A DNA stretch of 64,000 bases, taken from Halanaerobium hydrogeniformans (GTDB taxonomy: Bacteria; Bacillota; Halanaerobiia; Halanaerobiales; Halanaerobiaceae). Below are positions 30,933 through 41,200 of this stretch, piece by piece. Every line of letters begins with the position of its first letter. Positions within the stretch are counted from its first letter, which is position 1. The position numbers and the translations under genes were made by a program. A model generated the notes under the pieces. It was not told the origin of the DNA, ran no database searches, and saw only the letters and a list, made by a program, of their open reading frames with translations. The stretch spans positions 434,001 through 498,000 of the forward strand of contig NC_014654.1 in assembly GCF_000166415.1 (NCBI RefSeq), given 5' to 3'.

Positions 30933-32183
30933 GTGGGAAAATATTTAATAACAGGAGAGAAAGCACTAAAAGGTGAGGTCAAAGTTGGTGGAGCAAAAAA
31001 TGCTGCTTTACCGATTATAGCATCTGCCTTACTTGCAGATTCACCGGGGGTTTTAGAGGATATACCCAGATTGAGAGATGTAACAAACCTCTGTCGAATT
31101 ATAGAAGACATGGGAGCTAAGGTAGAAAGAAACGAACATCAGATAAAGATTGATCCAACCACGGTTTATAAGAGTGAGGCAGATCATGAACTGGCAAGAA
31201 CATTGAGGGCCTCATATTACATACTTGGGGTGATGCTGGCCAAAGAAGGCCATGCCAGAACAACCCTGCCGGGTGGCTGCAATATCGGTAATAGACCGAT
31301 CGACCTACACTTAAAAGGTTTTAGAGCCCTGGGGGCAGATGTCAGACTGGATCATGGGGTTGTAGAGGTTAAAGCAGATCACTTAACAGGAGCAGATATT
31401 TATCTTGATTATCCAAGTGTGGGGGCTACGATAAATATCATGATAGCTGCCAGCAGAGCTGATGGTAAAACAATTATCGAAAATGCTGCGAGAGAACCAG
31501 AAATAGTAGATCTGGCTAACTTTTTAACAGTAATGGGCGCTAATATAAAAGGTGTAGGTACAGATGTAATAAAAATAGAAGGTGTAGATAAAATGCACGG
31601 GGTTGAACACAGGATTATTCCCGACCGCATCGAAGCAGGCACCTATATGATAGCTTCTGCAATTACCAGAGGCGATATTTTTGTCCGCAATGTTTTAACA
31701 GAACATGTTAAACCGGTTATTGCTAAAATGTATGAGATGGGTATTACAGTTGAGGAAGATATAGCAGGAGTAAGGGTCAAGGCTGATGGTAATTTGAAGT
31801 CAGTGGATGTTAAAACCCTGCCCTATCCGGGTTTTCCAACCGATATGCAATCCCAGATGATGGCTCTATTAACCCAGGCAGATGAGACAAGTATGATCAT
31901 AGAAACGGTCTGGGAAAACCGTTTTATGCATGTAGATGAGTTAAAAAGGATGGGAGCCAGGATTAAAATCGATGGACACAGTGCAATAATAAAACCAGGT
32001 CGTCTGACCGGAGCTGAGGTTAAAGCTACAGATCTTAGGGCAGGAGCTGCACTTATTCTGGCCGGACTGGCTGCTGAAGGAAAAACTAAAGTGAGCAATA
32101 TTTACCATGTAGAACGTGGTTATGAAAATATAGAAAAAAAGCTTAGTTCAGTTGGAGCTGAAATAAAAAAAATATCTGAGTAA
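30933..32183 (+). CDS. murA: UDP-N-acetylglucosamine 1-carboxyvinyltransferase
   Basis: Catalyses the first committed step of peptidoglycan synthesis, adding enolpyruvate from PEP to UDP-GlcNAc. Start GTG 30933, 9 nt after AAAGGAG, gives 416 residues, the usual size; the frame extends upstream to 30888 without a ribosome site. Visible: VGGAKNAALPIIASALLA N-terminus, the active-site loop PGGCNIGNRPIDLHLKG with the catalytic Cys (fosfomycin target), and the C-terminal DLRAGAALILAGLAAEG. The murA-mbl neighbourhood after atpC matches Firmicutes murAA order. A terminator follows. Confidence 0.96.
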   Translation: MGKYLITGEKALKGEVKVGGAKNAALPIIASALLADSPGVLEDIPRLRDVTNLCRIIEDMGAKVERNEHQIKIDPTTVYKSEADHELARTLRASYYILGVMLAKEGHARTTLPGGCNIGNRPIDLHLKGFRALGADVRLDHGVVEVKADHLTGADIYLDYPSVGATINIMIAASRADGKTIIENAAREPEIVDLANFLTVMGANIKGVGTDVIKIEGVDKMHGVEHRIIPDRIEAGTYMIASAITRGDIFVRNVLTEHVKPVIAKMYEMGITVEEDIAGVRVKADGNLKSVDVKTLPYPGFPTDMQSQMMALLTQADETSMIIETVWENRFMHVDELKRMGARIKIDGHSAIIKPGRLTGAEVKATDLRAGAALILAGLAAEGKTKVSNIYHVERGYENIEKKLSSVGAEIKKISE

Positions 32184-32192
32184 TATAACCTG

Positions 32193-32220
32193 CCGCTGAT
32201 ATTTCAGCGGTTTTCTGTTT
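32193..32220 (+). terminator. Rho-independent terminator after murA
   Basis: CCGCTGA (32193-32199), TATT loop, TCAGCGG (32204-32210), then a T-rich tail. Confidence 0.85.
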
Positions 32221-32250
32221 AATATGAAAAAAATAGAGGTGGTGAGAATT

Positions 32251-33201
32251 TTGATTACAACCGTGACCTTAAATCCTGCCATAGATAGAGAATACTTTGT
32301 CGATAAACATGAGGTAATGCAGAATAAATTCATTTATGATTCAAAAGACCTCAAAATATATCCGGGTGGTAAGGGTTTGATAAGTGCTGTAAATTTTAAA
32401 GCACTTGGCTATCAGGATGTACAAAATATCGGCTTTATCGGGGGTAAACAGGGCTTATTTTTCGAAAAGATGGTACAGAAATACAATGTTATCAGCAACT
32501 ATATCCATACAGATAGTGAGATCAGAAATAATGTCAAAATTATCGGCAAAGATCCTGCAACATATACCCAGTTTAATGATTATACCTTTCATGTAGAAAA
32601 AGAAGAGGTAAAAGAACTTTTGATTCGCTTTGAAAGATCTATATCAGAAAGCAATTATATATTGATTTCTGGTTCACTACCAGATGGGGTTGATTTTGAC
32701 ATTTATCGGCGTTTAATAAAGATCGCCAAAGAAAAAGATAAAACAGTAATGCTGCAGGCAAGTGGAGAAGCACTTAAACTGGCTTTAGAAGCAGAGCCCG
32801 ATATAGTGGCTCCCTATTTTAAACACCATAAAAGTCTGCTTGATGTTGAAATAGAGAGTAGAGAAGAATACATTAAAATGGGCAGAGAGATCCAAAAAAG
32901 AGGGGCCAAATATGTGATGATCCCCTTCCACTGTGATAGGCTGCTTTTTGATGCCGAGGGAGATGTTTATCAGCTTAGCCCCAAAGAATACTGTATAGTA
33001 AACTGGCTTGGGGCAAGTGATGCCTATAACACAGCCTTTTTGGATTATATATTCAAAAATGGTTTTGATTTTCTTGAGGCCAACTTACATGCGGGAGCTG
33101 CAGCCCTCTGGATATCTGAAAACAGAGAAATATATTTAGAAAGCCGTGATGATTATCGTCACTGTCTGGATAGGCTGAAGCTAGAAAAACTGGAGGTGTA
33201 G
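32251..33201 (+). CDS. Divergent PfkB-family (1-phosphofructokinase-like) kinase
   Basis: A 316-residue ribokinase-fold protein starting TTG 32251 behind AGGTGGTGA. The N-terminus (ITTVTLNPAIDREYFV) is that of 1-phosphofructokinase/tagatose-6-phosphate kinases. Two signature sites are altered: GGKGLISAVNFKALG lacks the Asn of GGKGxNxA, and the anion-hole/catalytic motif reads LGASDAYNT in place of GAGD, although the catalytic Asp is kept. It may phosphorylate a sugar phosphate other than fructose-1-phosphate, or have a regulatory role. The following CBS-domain gene begins 3 nt later, so the two are coupled. Confidence 0.8.
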   Translation: MITTVTLNPAIDREYFVDKHEVMQNKFIYDSKDLKIYPGGKGLISAVNFKALGYQDVQNIGFIGGKQGLFFEKMVQKYNVISNYIHTDSEIRNNVKIIGKDPATYTQFNDYTFHVEKEEVKELLIRFERSISESNYILISGSLPDGVDFDIYRRLIKIAKEKDKTVMLQASGEALKLALEAEPDIVAPYFKHHKSLLDVEIESREEYIKMGREIQKRGAKYVMIPFHCDRLLFDAEGDVYQLSPKEYCIVNWLGASDAYNTAFLDYIFKNGFDFLEANLHAGAAALWISENREIYLESRDDYRHCLDRLKLEKLEV

Positions 33202-33204
33202 AGA

Positions 33205-33663
33205 TTGAGCAGGGTTAGAAAATATATGATCAGAACCATGAATTCTGTTTCACCTGATGACAGTATAGACAAAGTCATAAAAATAATGTATAAATCAGAG
33301 CTGTCAGTACTACCGGTGGTTGACCATCAGAACATCTTTATAGGCACCATTTACAGCAATAACATTTTAAAGAATATTATCCCCGAAAGTTTTGGTTTTA
33401 TAGATAGTTCCAGACTTTTTTATGAGGTCAATGAAGCTGTAGAAAACCTTAAATATGTTAAAGACGAAAAGGTTGAAAAATATATGTCCAAAAACAGGGA
33501 TGCTGTTAGAGAATCGAGTAATATGAAAAAAATAGCGGAAATGATGCTTGAGAACAAGGAATCTCTGCTCTTTGTGGTCAATGATAAGGGGTATTTAAGG
33601 GGTTTTATCGAACGATCTCAGCTGCTCCACTATCTGCTTGATGAAGCAAGTAAGGATGAGTAG
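33205..33663 (+). CDS. CBS-domain pair protein
   Basis: A 152-residue protein made of two CBS motifs: residues 1-60 (MIRTMNSVSPDDSIDKVIKI, LPVVDHQNIFIGTIYSN) and about 95-150 (KYMSKNRDAVRESSNMKKI, LLFVVNDKGYLRGFIER). Such Bateman modules bind adenosine nucleotides and sense energy state. No other domain is attached. It is coupled to the PfkB-like kinase (3-nt gap, TTG start after GGAGGTG), so it may regulate that enzyme; this is inference from position only. Confidence 0.85.
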   Translation: MSRVRKYMIRTMNSVSPDDSIDKVIKIMYKSELSVLPVVDHQNIFIGTIYSNNILKNIIPESFGFIDSSRLFYEVNEAVENLKYVKDEKVEKYMSKNRDAVRESSNMKKIAEMMLENKESLLFVVNDKGYLRGFIERSQLLHYLLDEASKDE

Positions 33664-33754
33664 CAAAAAAATAATAATTATTTTCAGAATTGCTGACTAA
33701 AAAGCATAATTTTAATCTTTTTTTAAGATTCATAGTATATAATGAGGTGTGAAA

Positions 33755-35044
33755 ATGGAAAATATAATAGTAAGCTCTTCTGAACTCTATCAACTTGAAC
33801 AATGGTTACAGTTAAATGATCTTCAGACAAGGGCAATATATCTGCTGGCATTCTTTTTACTTTTATCACTACTGGCGGTTGTTATATCAAAAAAATACAG
33901 TTTACCAATTGTGGTTGGGTATGTTTTATTTGGTATATTAATTTCACCGGATATTCTAGGGCTTCTACCATTTTTAGAAAGTGAGTTTCATCACTGGTAT
34001 GAGTTTTTAGTTTTTAACCTGGATTATATAACCCAGATAGCTCTGGCCTTTATCGTTTTTACCATCGGAAGCGAATTATCGATTCGAACCTTTAAACGAC
34101 TTGGTAAAAACATTTATTTAATTGCGTTATTTGAGGCCCTGGCCGCGGTAATCTTTACCGCTCTGGCAGTTTATCTGATCGGAGTTCCAGCTTATGCAGC
34201 AGTCCTGCTTGGAGCAATAGCAGCAGCTTCGGCACCTGCTTCAACTGTAATGGTGCTTAAAGAATACAATGCAGAAGGACCTTTAAGTTCTACCCTAATG
34301 GCCGTTGTTGGTTTAGATAATACCTTAGCTTTGATTATCTTTGGACTTTTAAGTCCACTTTCTATACTGATGATCGAGGGTGGAGGAGCATTTTTATCGA
34401 TAGATGTTTTGCTAGTTCCGTTTTTAAATATTATTGCTGCTGTAGTACTTGGTCTGGGAATAGGTTATGCTGCCCAGCATTATATTAGCTATGTAGATGA
34501 TAAAACAAAAAAGGTTATCAGTATCATCACAGCAGTTGTTTTGAGTTCAGCTTTAAGCCTCTTTTTTGGGCTTTCTTCTTTGATTACCAACCTGGCGGTC
34601 GGTTTTTCGATCCGTAATTTTGCCGAAAAAAATCTCCAGATATCTGAGTATCTTGATACTCTTACAATTCCATTATATGCGATGTTCTTTATTTTCGCAG
34701 GTGCAGAAATTCGTTTCAGTCAAATGGCATCTTCTACCTTTATCTATACTGCTTTAGTTTTCCTTACTGTCAGAATTATTGCCAAAGTTGGCGGAGCATT
34801 TATTGCAGGCAGGATTTCAGATGCTCACATAAATGTTAAAAAATATATTGGAATGGGATTGATACCCCAGGGAGGGGTAGCAATAGCACTTGCATTTTCG
34901 GTACAGAAACAGTTTTCCCAGGTTCCCGAAACAGCTTTGTTGATTTTTAATTTAATCATTTTAACAGCTGCCATAACAGAAATTTTTGGTCCGCTTCTAA
35001 CCAAAGAAGCTCTTATTCGTTCTGGAGAAGCAGAACATGATTAG
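33755..35044 (+). CDS. CPA2-family cation:proton antiporter
   Basis: A 429-residue membrane protein with about 12-13 helices. The pattern of the Na+/H+ exchanger CPA2 family is clear: LPIVVGYVLFGILISPDILG near the N-terminus, FTIGSELSIRTFKRLG, the AAASAPASTVMVLKEY discontinuous helix, VVGLDNTLALIIFGLL with the transport Asp, and GLIPQGGVAIALAFSVQ. It should exchange Na+ or K+ for protons, useful for a halophile. ATG 33755 after GAGGTG is chosen over a GTG at 33749. No KTN/RCK domain is attached. Confidence 0.9.
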   Translation: MENIIVSSSELYQLEQWLQLNDLQTRAIYLLAFFLLLSLLAVVISKKYSLPIVVGYVLFGILISPDILGLLPFLESEFHHWYEFLVFNLDYITQIALAFIVFTIGSELSIRTFKRLGKNIYLIALFEALAAVIFTALAVYLIGVPAYAAVLLGAIAAASAPASTVMVLKEYNAEGPLSSTLMAVVGLDNTLALIIFGLLSPLSILMIEGGGAFLSIDVLLVPFLNIIAAVVLGLGIGYAAQHYISYVDDKTKKVISIITAVVLSSALSLFFGLSSLITNLAVGFSIRNFAEKNLQISEYLDTLTIPLYAMFFIFAGAEIRFSQMASSTFIYTALVFLTVRIIAKVGGAFIAGRISDAHINVKKYIGMGLIPQGGVAIALAFSVQKQFSQVPETALLIFNLIILTAAITEIFGPLLTKEALIRSGEAEHD

Positions 35045-35141
35045 CAGGAATTCGCTCTTTTTTAGAGAAATTAAATACAATAGACATCTAAATAAATCTA
35101 AGATAATTTTAAGCAATTTATAGTAGTGAAAGGGGTAATAT

Positions 35142-36182
35142 ATGTTTACAAAACTTTTGAATAAATTTAGCAAAAAAATTGCGATCGATCTCGGAACAGC
35201 TACAGTAATTATATATGAACAAAACAAAGGAATAGTACTTCAGGAACCTTCTTTTGTTGCTATTAACACTAATAGTAATAGTGTTATTGCAGTAGGAGAA
35301 GAAGCAAGAAGAATGTTAGGAAGAACACCAGATCATATTAAAGTGGTTAGACCATTAAAAGATGGTGTTATAGCAAATTTTGAAGTGGCAGAATTAATGT
35401 TGAAAAGTTTTTTGAAAAAAGTCGGGGTAAAAAGCCGTTTTATAAAGCCGCTGATCATGGTTTGTATCCCGGTTGGTGTTACAGGAGTTGAAAGTAGGGC
35501 AGTGCTGGAAGCTGCACTTCAGGTTGGGGCCAGACAGGCCTTTTTGATCGAAGAGCCAATTGCTGCAGCAATCGGATCCGGGCTGCAGATCGAAAAAGCA
35601 GAAGGCAATATGATAATCGATATTGGAGGAGGAACAACAGAGATTGCAGTTTTATCACTGGGAGGAATAGTTACCGGAGAATCGATCAGGGTAGGTGGAG
35701 ATAAATTTAATGAAGCTTTAGTTCGTTTTGTTAGAGAACACTACAACCTGGTGATCGGTGAATCTACCGCTGAGGAGATAAAGATCAATATCGGAACCGC
35801 AAATCCAGAGCTTGAACTAAGTTATGAAGTTAAGGGAAGAGATCTGATGACCGGTTTACCAAGACATATAGAGATCACCAGTGCAGAAACCCAGAAAGCT
35901 TTTAAAGAACTGCTCGATAATATTGCCCATGCTGCAAGAAGGGTTTTAGAGAAAACACCCCCGGAACTTTCTGGTGATATAGTTGAAAAGGGAATAATAT
36001 TAACAGGTGGGGGAGCACTTTTAAAAGGGATAGATAAATTTATTTCAGCTAACACAGAAGTTAGTGCTTTTGTAACAGATGACCCCCTTATCTGTGTTGC
36101 AGAAGGAACAGGCCATGCATTATCGGAACTTGATAATATATCCAATGTTTTAAGTACGGGAGAGAAAGGAAGTTCTTCTTAA
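35142..36182 (+). CDS. Rod-shape protein MreB/Mbl (bacterial actin)
   Basis: A 346-residue actin-fold protein that polymerises under the membrane and guides lateral wall synthesis. Phosphate 1: AIDLGTATVIIY; connect 1; phosphate 2: NMIIDIGGGTTEIAVLSLGG; adenosine loop: IILTGGGALLKGID. It also shows IEEPIAAAIGSGL. The neighbourhood (murA upstream) resembles the mbl locus of Bacillus, so it may be an Mbl orthologue rather than the mreBCD-linked MreB; no mreC/mreD follow. Ribosome site GAAAGGGG precedes ATG 35142. Confidence 0.93.
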   Translation: MFTKLLNKFSKKIAIDLGTATVIIYEQNKGIVLQEPSFVAINTNSNSVIAVGEEARRMLGRTPDHIKVVRPLKDGVIANFEVAELMLKSFLKKVGVKSRFIKPLIMVCIPVGVTGVESRAVLEAALQVGARQAFLIEEPIAAAIGSGLQIEKAEGNMIIDIGGGTTEIAVLSLGGIVTGESIRVGGDKFNEALVRFVREHYNLVIGESTAEEIKINIGTANPELELSYEVKGRDLMTGLPRHIEITSAETQKAFKELLDNIAHAARRVLEKTPPELSGDIVEKGIILTGGGALLKGIDKFISANTEVSAFVTDDPLICVAEGTGHALSELDNISNVLSTGEKGSSS

Positions 36183-36206
36183 ATTTATCTGGAGAGGAAT
36201 GATAAT

Positions 36207-38186
36207 TTGAAAAATAAAAAAGTTTTATTTGTATTTTTGTTGACCATTATAATGATTTTAAGCCTATCGCTGGCCATTTCGGCAGCTGAAAATATAATGC
36301 CTTTAGAAGATATAGAGGCAGGTATGAGCGGTTATGGGAGAACGGTTTTTAGGGGGACGGAGATAGAGGAGTTTCCGGTCGAGATTATAAGTGTCACCAG
36401 AAACAGGAATTTTGACCACAATTTAATCCTGATTAAGGTAAGCGGAGACAAAATTGAAGCTGCCGGTGGAGTTGCTTCCGGGATGAGTGGTAGTCCAATC
36501 TATGTTGATGATAAATTGATCGGTGCTATAGGTTATGGCTGGAATTTTAGTGACCACCGCTATGGTCTGGTAACTCCAATCGAGAGAATGCTGGATCTTT
36601 TAGAAGACAAAGAATTGGATGAAGATGAATTTTTCGATGAAGAATTTGAAGGTGAGGTTGAAGATCAATTTGAAGATGAGATAGAAAGTGAATCACTTTC
36701 TTTAAGTGAAAATCTGGCCAGAACAAATACTCCATTGATGGTCAGTGGAATGAGCGGTAGGGCCCTAAAAAGATTAGAAGAAGATATGGAAGAATTAGAT
36801 TTAGAGGTTGTTGTAAGCCCTGGTGTTATGGAAGAAGAAGAGGACCTTGGTGATCTACAGGCAGGAGATGCGGTAGCGGTTCAGCTTGTAAGAGGAGATA
36901 TTAATGTAGGCTCAACTGGTACGGTCAGCTATGTTGATGATAATCAAATTATAGCATTTGCTCATCAGTTTACAAATCGAGGTGAGGTAAATTATCTTTT
37001 AAGCAGGGCTTTTGTGCATGAGATCATTCCAAGTCTACAGGCACCTTTTAAGATGAGCTCTCCCTATCAGACTTTAATCGGCTCAATTACCCAGGATAGA
37101 AATGCTGGTATTGCCGGTCAGGTAGGACAATTCCCCCGGATAATTCCCCTCTATGTTTCAATTTCAGAGGATGGGGTCGAGAAAAAAGAAGTTAGTTTAC
37201 AGATCATAAATGATGAAACTCTTTTTCCAGGACTAGCCAATAGTGCTGCCCTGCAGTCTATCGATGCAGCACTGGACAGAATCGGTTCCGGAACTGCGCG
37301 TTCTAGATTAAAAGTAATGGGAAGAGGTCTGCCCGGCTTACAGGTAGAGTCAACTGATATGTATTACAGCCGGAATGATATTGCGATGGTTTCTCTGAAT
37401 GATTTTGCAGGACTTATTAATTTAATTACTACAAATCCATTTAAAGAAATTAATTTAATAGATGTTAGATTAGAGATTGATATAGATAAATCAGATAGTG
37501 TTGCTTTGATTCAGGAAGCTGAGGTTTTAAATGACGAAATATATCCAGGTGATGAGCTTGAGGTAGAGGTAACCCTGCACCGTTATCGAGATGGGACCGA
37601 AACAAAAATTGTCAAACTACAGCTGCCGGATGATGTTGAGCCAGGACTGGCCACACTTTTTGTAGATGGAGGCTTTACTGGAGAAACTGCCAGGCTCGAA
37701 GACAGCAATCAGCTGCAGAGCAGCTCAAATGGAAGGGCAGAAATTTCTGGCCACACAAGTTTTGAGTCGATGCTGCAGAGCTATCTTGATAGCCCGGATA
37801 ACAATGATTTAATCTTACAGCTTTATCCAGCTTTTTCCCGCTCAGAATATCTAGAAAGCAGTGATCAAGCACCTGGTGAAGCTGAAGAGATAGATGAGGA
37901 AGAGATTCCTGAACCGGAGCGTGAACCTGAAAATGATGAGGAAGTCGAAAAACCTCAAGAAATCAGTGAGGAAGATGAAATTAAACAAAGGTATCCAACC
38001 GACTATGTACTGGAAGGAAGCCTTAATTTAGATATAGAAATTCTGGCGCTTGATGAGGATACAGAAACAGATGATTCAGAGATAACTGTTGAAGAGGAAA
38101 CTGAGGTAGAAGTTGAGGACGAAATTTCTCCAGAAAACGAAGAAGATAATGATCTAGAAGATGAAGAAACTGAAGGCGATAACTAG
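36207..38186 (+). CDS. SpoIVB-type (S55) serine peptidase-like envelope protein
   Basis: A 659-residue exported protein. Signal peptide 1-27, then an S55/SpoIVB-like domain: MPLEDIEAGMSGYGRTVFRG, VTRNRNFDHNLILIK and the nucleophile region GGVASGMSGSPIY with a later HQFTNRGEVNYLL. SpoIVB itself cleaves a sporulation target, but this protein has a long C-terminal extension ending in a 90-residue Glu/Asp-rich tail, without PDZ domain visible. It opens the outer-membrane gene cluster, 39 nt before tamB, so an envelope-assembly job is more likely than sporulation. TTG 36207 follows GGAGAGG. Whether the peptidase is active cannot be told; the Ser is present. Confidence 0.75.
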   Translation: MKNKKVLFVFLLTIIMILSLSLAISAAENIMPLEDIEAGMSGYGRTVFRGTEIEEFPVEIISVTRNRNFDHNLILIKVSGDKIEAAGGVASGMSGSPIYVDDKLIGAIGYGWNFSDHRYGLVTPIERMLDLLEDKELDEDEFFDEEFEGEVEDQFEDEIESESLSLSENLARTNTPLMVSGMSGRALKRLEEDMEELDLEVVVSPGVMEEEEDLGDLQAGDAVAVQLVRGDINVGSTGTVSYVDDNQIIAFAHQFTNRGEVNYLLSRAFVHEIIPSLQAPFKMSSPYQTLIGSITQDRNAGIAGQVGQFPRIIPLYVSISEDGVEKKEVSLQIINDETLFPGLANSAALQSIDAALDRIGSGTARSRLKVMGRGLPGLQVESTDMYYSRNDIAMVSLNDFAGLINLITTNPFKEINLIDVRLEIDIDKSDSVALIQEAEVLNDEIYPGDELEVEVTLHRYRDGTETKIVKLQLPDDVEPGLATLFVDGGFTGETARLEDSNQLQSSSNGRAEISGHTSFESMLQSYLDSPDNNDLILQLYPAFSRSEYLESSDQAPGEAEEIDEEEIPEPEREPENDEEVEKPQEISEEDEIKQRYPTDYVLEGSLNLDIEILALDEDTETDDSEITVEEETEVEVEDEISPENEEDNDLEDEETEGDN

Positions 38187-38225
38187 CCGAAAAGGAAGGG
38201 TATCCTGATTAGTGGAGGTTTTTAA

Positions 38226-41200
38226 ATGGATAAGCAAATTAAATATCTAATTGGTGTTCTGATATTCTTGATTCTTGCTGCTTATGTACTAAGCTTATTA
38301 TCAGGCCTTCCAAGATTTTTTGAAGATGACATTATTGCCCTGCTGGAAAGAGAAATCGGGGGCGATATTGCCTTTGAATCCATTTCACTATGGCCTCTCA
38401 ACAGAATAAATATTGAAGAATTTGAGTACAGTGATGAACTTGGTAATTCCTTTAGGGCCGAAGAGTTTGAGCTTGATTATAGTTTTAACTTCAGGGCTGA
38501 TAATGGTTTTATCGGGATAGAATTTATCGGCTTAAAAAATGCTGTTATAGAGATCGAAGAACTTGATATTGAGCTGCCCGGTGCTGGCCCGGATCTTGAG
38601 GAAACAACCGAAGAAGAACTGGAAAAAGAGTTGGCAGATAGGGCAGCAGAACTAGAGTTGCCGGCATTTTTGGCCAATTTTGATCTAAATATAGAAGATT
38701 CAGTGCTGTATTCACGTCTGGAAGATTATAGTTTTAGATTAGATTCTTTAAATTTAGGTTTAAGAGCAAGGTCTGTTAAAGATTTTGATTTTAACTTCAG
38801 TTCTGAAGTTGAGATATCCCAAATTCTACTACCTGATGGTCAGTATTTAAGTGATTTCAATTTAGATAAATTGGAGCTCAACTTAAAGCAATCAGAGCAG
38901 CAGACAGATTTATATTTAAATACTTCTAAAATAGATTTAGCTAGTTTGGGACAGCTGCTTGAGGTAGAAAGCTATAATTTAGCTGAGTTCACACTTGATC
39001 TGGATGAAATTGAGGGTCTGGCAGCTTTTAAAGGGCAGATCAATTTTGGTGAAGGTAAAATCGAAAGTTATCAGGCAGAAATCGGGCTGGAGAATATTAA
39101 GCTACCAGCTAATTATCAATTTGAAAACGAAGCAGGTCAACAGCGAGAAGAGTTTGAGTTCAGTCTGGCTGAAGGAGATTTGTTGATAGATGGCCCCGAA
39201 TTGAGGGCTGCCTTTGCTAAGAGTTTGATCGATATCGATAACAATATTATAGAGCTTGCATTTAAATACAGTGTAGATGGTGATTTTGAAATTCAAGCTG
39301 CAGCTGATGCCTTAAGACTTGACTATGAATTTTTAGAAGAATATCTCAGCTCAGGAATCTTCGATTTCAAACTATTTGCTGAAGGTGAGGATGATAACTT
39401 TAAAAAGGGTAGTCTGGAACTTAGTGCTCAAAATCTGTCAACAGCACTTGATTTTGAAATCGAGCAGAGCAGCTTTGAGTTGAGACTTTTAGATGAAGAT
39501 ATTTTTCTTGATAGAGGAGAATTAAATTTCGCTGATGGTGGAGAGCTTAATCTGAAAGGAAACTATAATTATCAGAACAATAACTATCTTTTAAATGCAG
39601 AAGCTACCGAACTTAAATTAAATCAACAGCTGCAGAACTTAATTGAAGAGTTTGAATTAGATAATCCTACTTTAGATCTACTGCTGGCAAATGAAGCTAA
39701 AGAGCTTGATTTTTTAATAGATACTGCCGGTATTTATACAGGGGATAGAGACCTTTCATCTACCGGAGAGTTAAGCCTTGACCTCAGATTGTCTGAAGAC
39801 AGAGAGTTTTCTTTTCTTTCTTCTTTCTGGTATTATGAAGAAATTTTAAATTTAAGCAGCTTTAAAATGGAATCAGACCATGGCAGGTTAGATTTAAGTG
39901 GAGAAATCAATTTTGCCGATCAGAGCCTTGATTTAAGTTATGCTGGCCGGGATATTGATCCAACTTTGATCGCCAGTTTAAATGGTTTTGAAGAAGAATT
40001 TTTAGCAGATTTGAATACAGTGTTTGACCATCTTGAGGGTTCTGTTAGCAGCAGTTTTAATAATCCAAGGGCTACTTTAACCGCTGAGATGTCTCATCTC
40101 AGTTATCAGAATTATAATTTAGAAAATTTAACTTTAAGAGCTGTTTATGAAGAGCACAATCTGGATCTGCAGAGATTTTCAGCTGATTTAAATCAGGGAG
40201 AACTACTGGGTTCAGGTAGAATTGATAACCTGAATCGGCCTTCAGAAGCAGAGCTTGCTTTAAACTTTAACACAGATAATTTTTATTATAATGATATTTC
40301 TGAGATAATTAATAGAGAACTACCCTTAAATGGAGCTGTAAACATCGAAGTTGCTCTAGGTGGTACCCTCTTTGATCCAGATATTAATCTTCATCTGGAA
40401 GCAGATAATACTATATTTCTTTCTGCAGGCCAGGAATTTGAATTTTCAACTTTAAATGCCAGACTGTCTAGAGAAAATTCTCGTTTTGAACTGGAAGAAT
40501 TACGAGCGGTTCACCAGGATCTGGAGTTCAATGCTGCTGGCAGCTATGATCAGCAGGATGGTTTTGAAATCGACTATCAGCTTCAAAACTTTGAGCTTAG
40601 TCAGTACTTAGGGGAGTTTATTCCTCGTTCTGATACTTTAAGTGGGATTGTAGATCTTGAAGGAGAATTAAGGGGCGATATCTTCGCACCTCAATTAGAT
40701 TTTAATATTATCTCTAATTCTTTAAGTTATCAAAATTTAGAGATAGAATTTTTAGAAAACAGCTTTAGCTACCTGGTTTTAGAAGATCGTTTAATCCTTG
40801 AGCAATTTGATTTCATGGTTGATCAGGGTAGCTATGATCTCAGTGGAGAACTGTCAGAGCTTAGAACTGTACAGCGAGCTGATTTAGAATTAGCAATTAA
40901 AGAGGTTCCGCTAAAAAATACTGTAGAAAAATTTGCTAATTTTTACCCATTAGCAGAAGATATGATCCTAAATGGTCGGGCTGAAATAAGTGGAGAAGGA
41001 AGAGATGTTGCAGCTCAACTTGATATCAGTGGGAACTTTATGGAACATCAGAATTCTAGTTTTGAAATCAGTGGTAAAGCAGGTAGAGAATTAGATATAG
41101 ATTTTAGTTCATCTGATATCCCGATAGATTTTGTCTACAGGCAGTTCGATTACAATTTGAGTTTGATCAGTAATTTTGCCTGTGAGGGTAGTATCAGCGG

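Noticed and set aside
33713-33730. Terminator at AATCTT/AAGATT before the CPA2 antiporter gene
   Set aside because: The stem is only A/T-rich and short, and no T tract follows the right arm.
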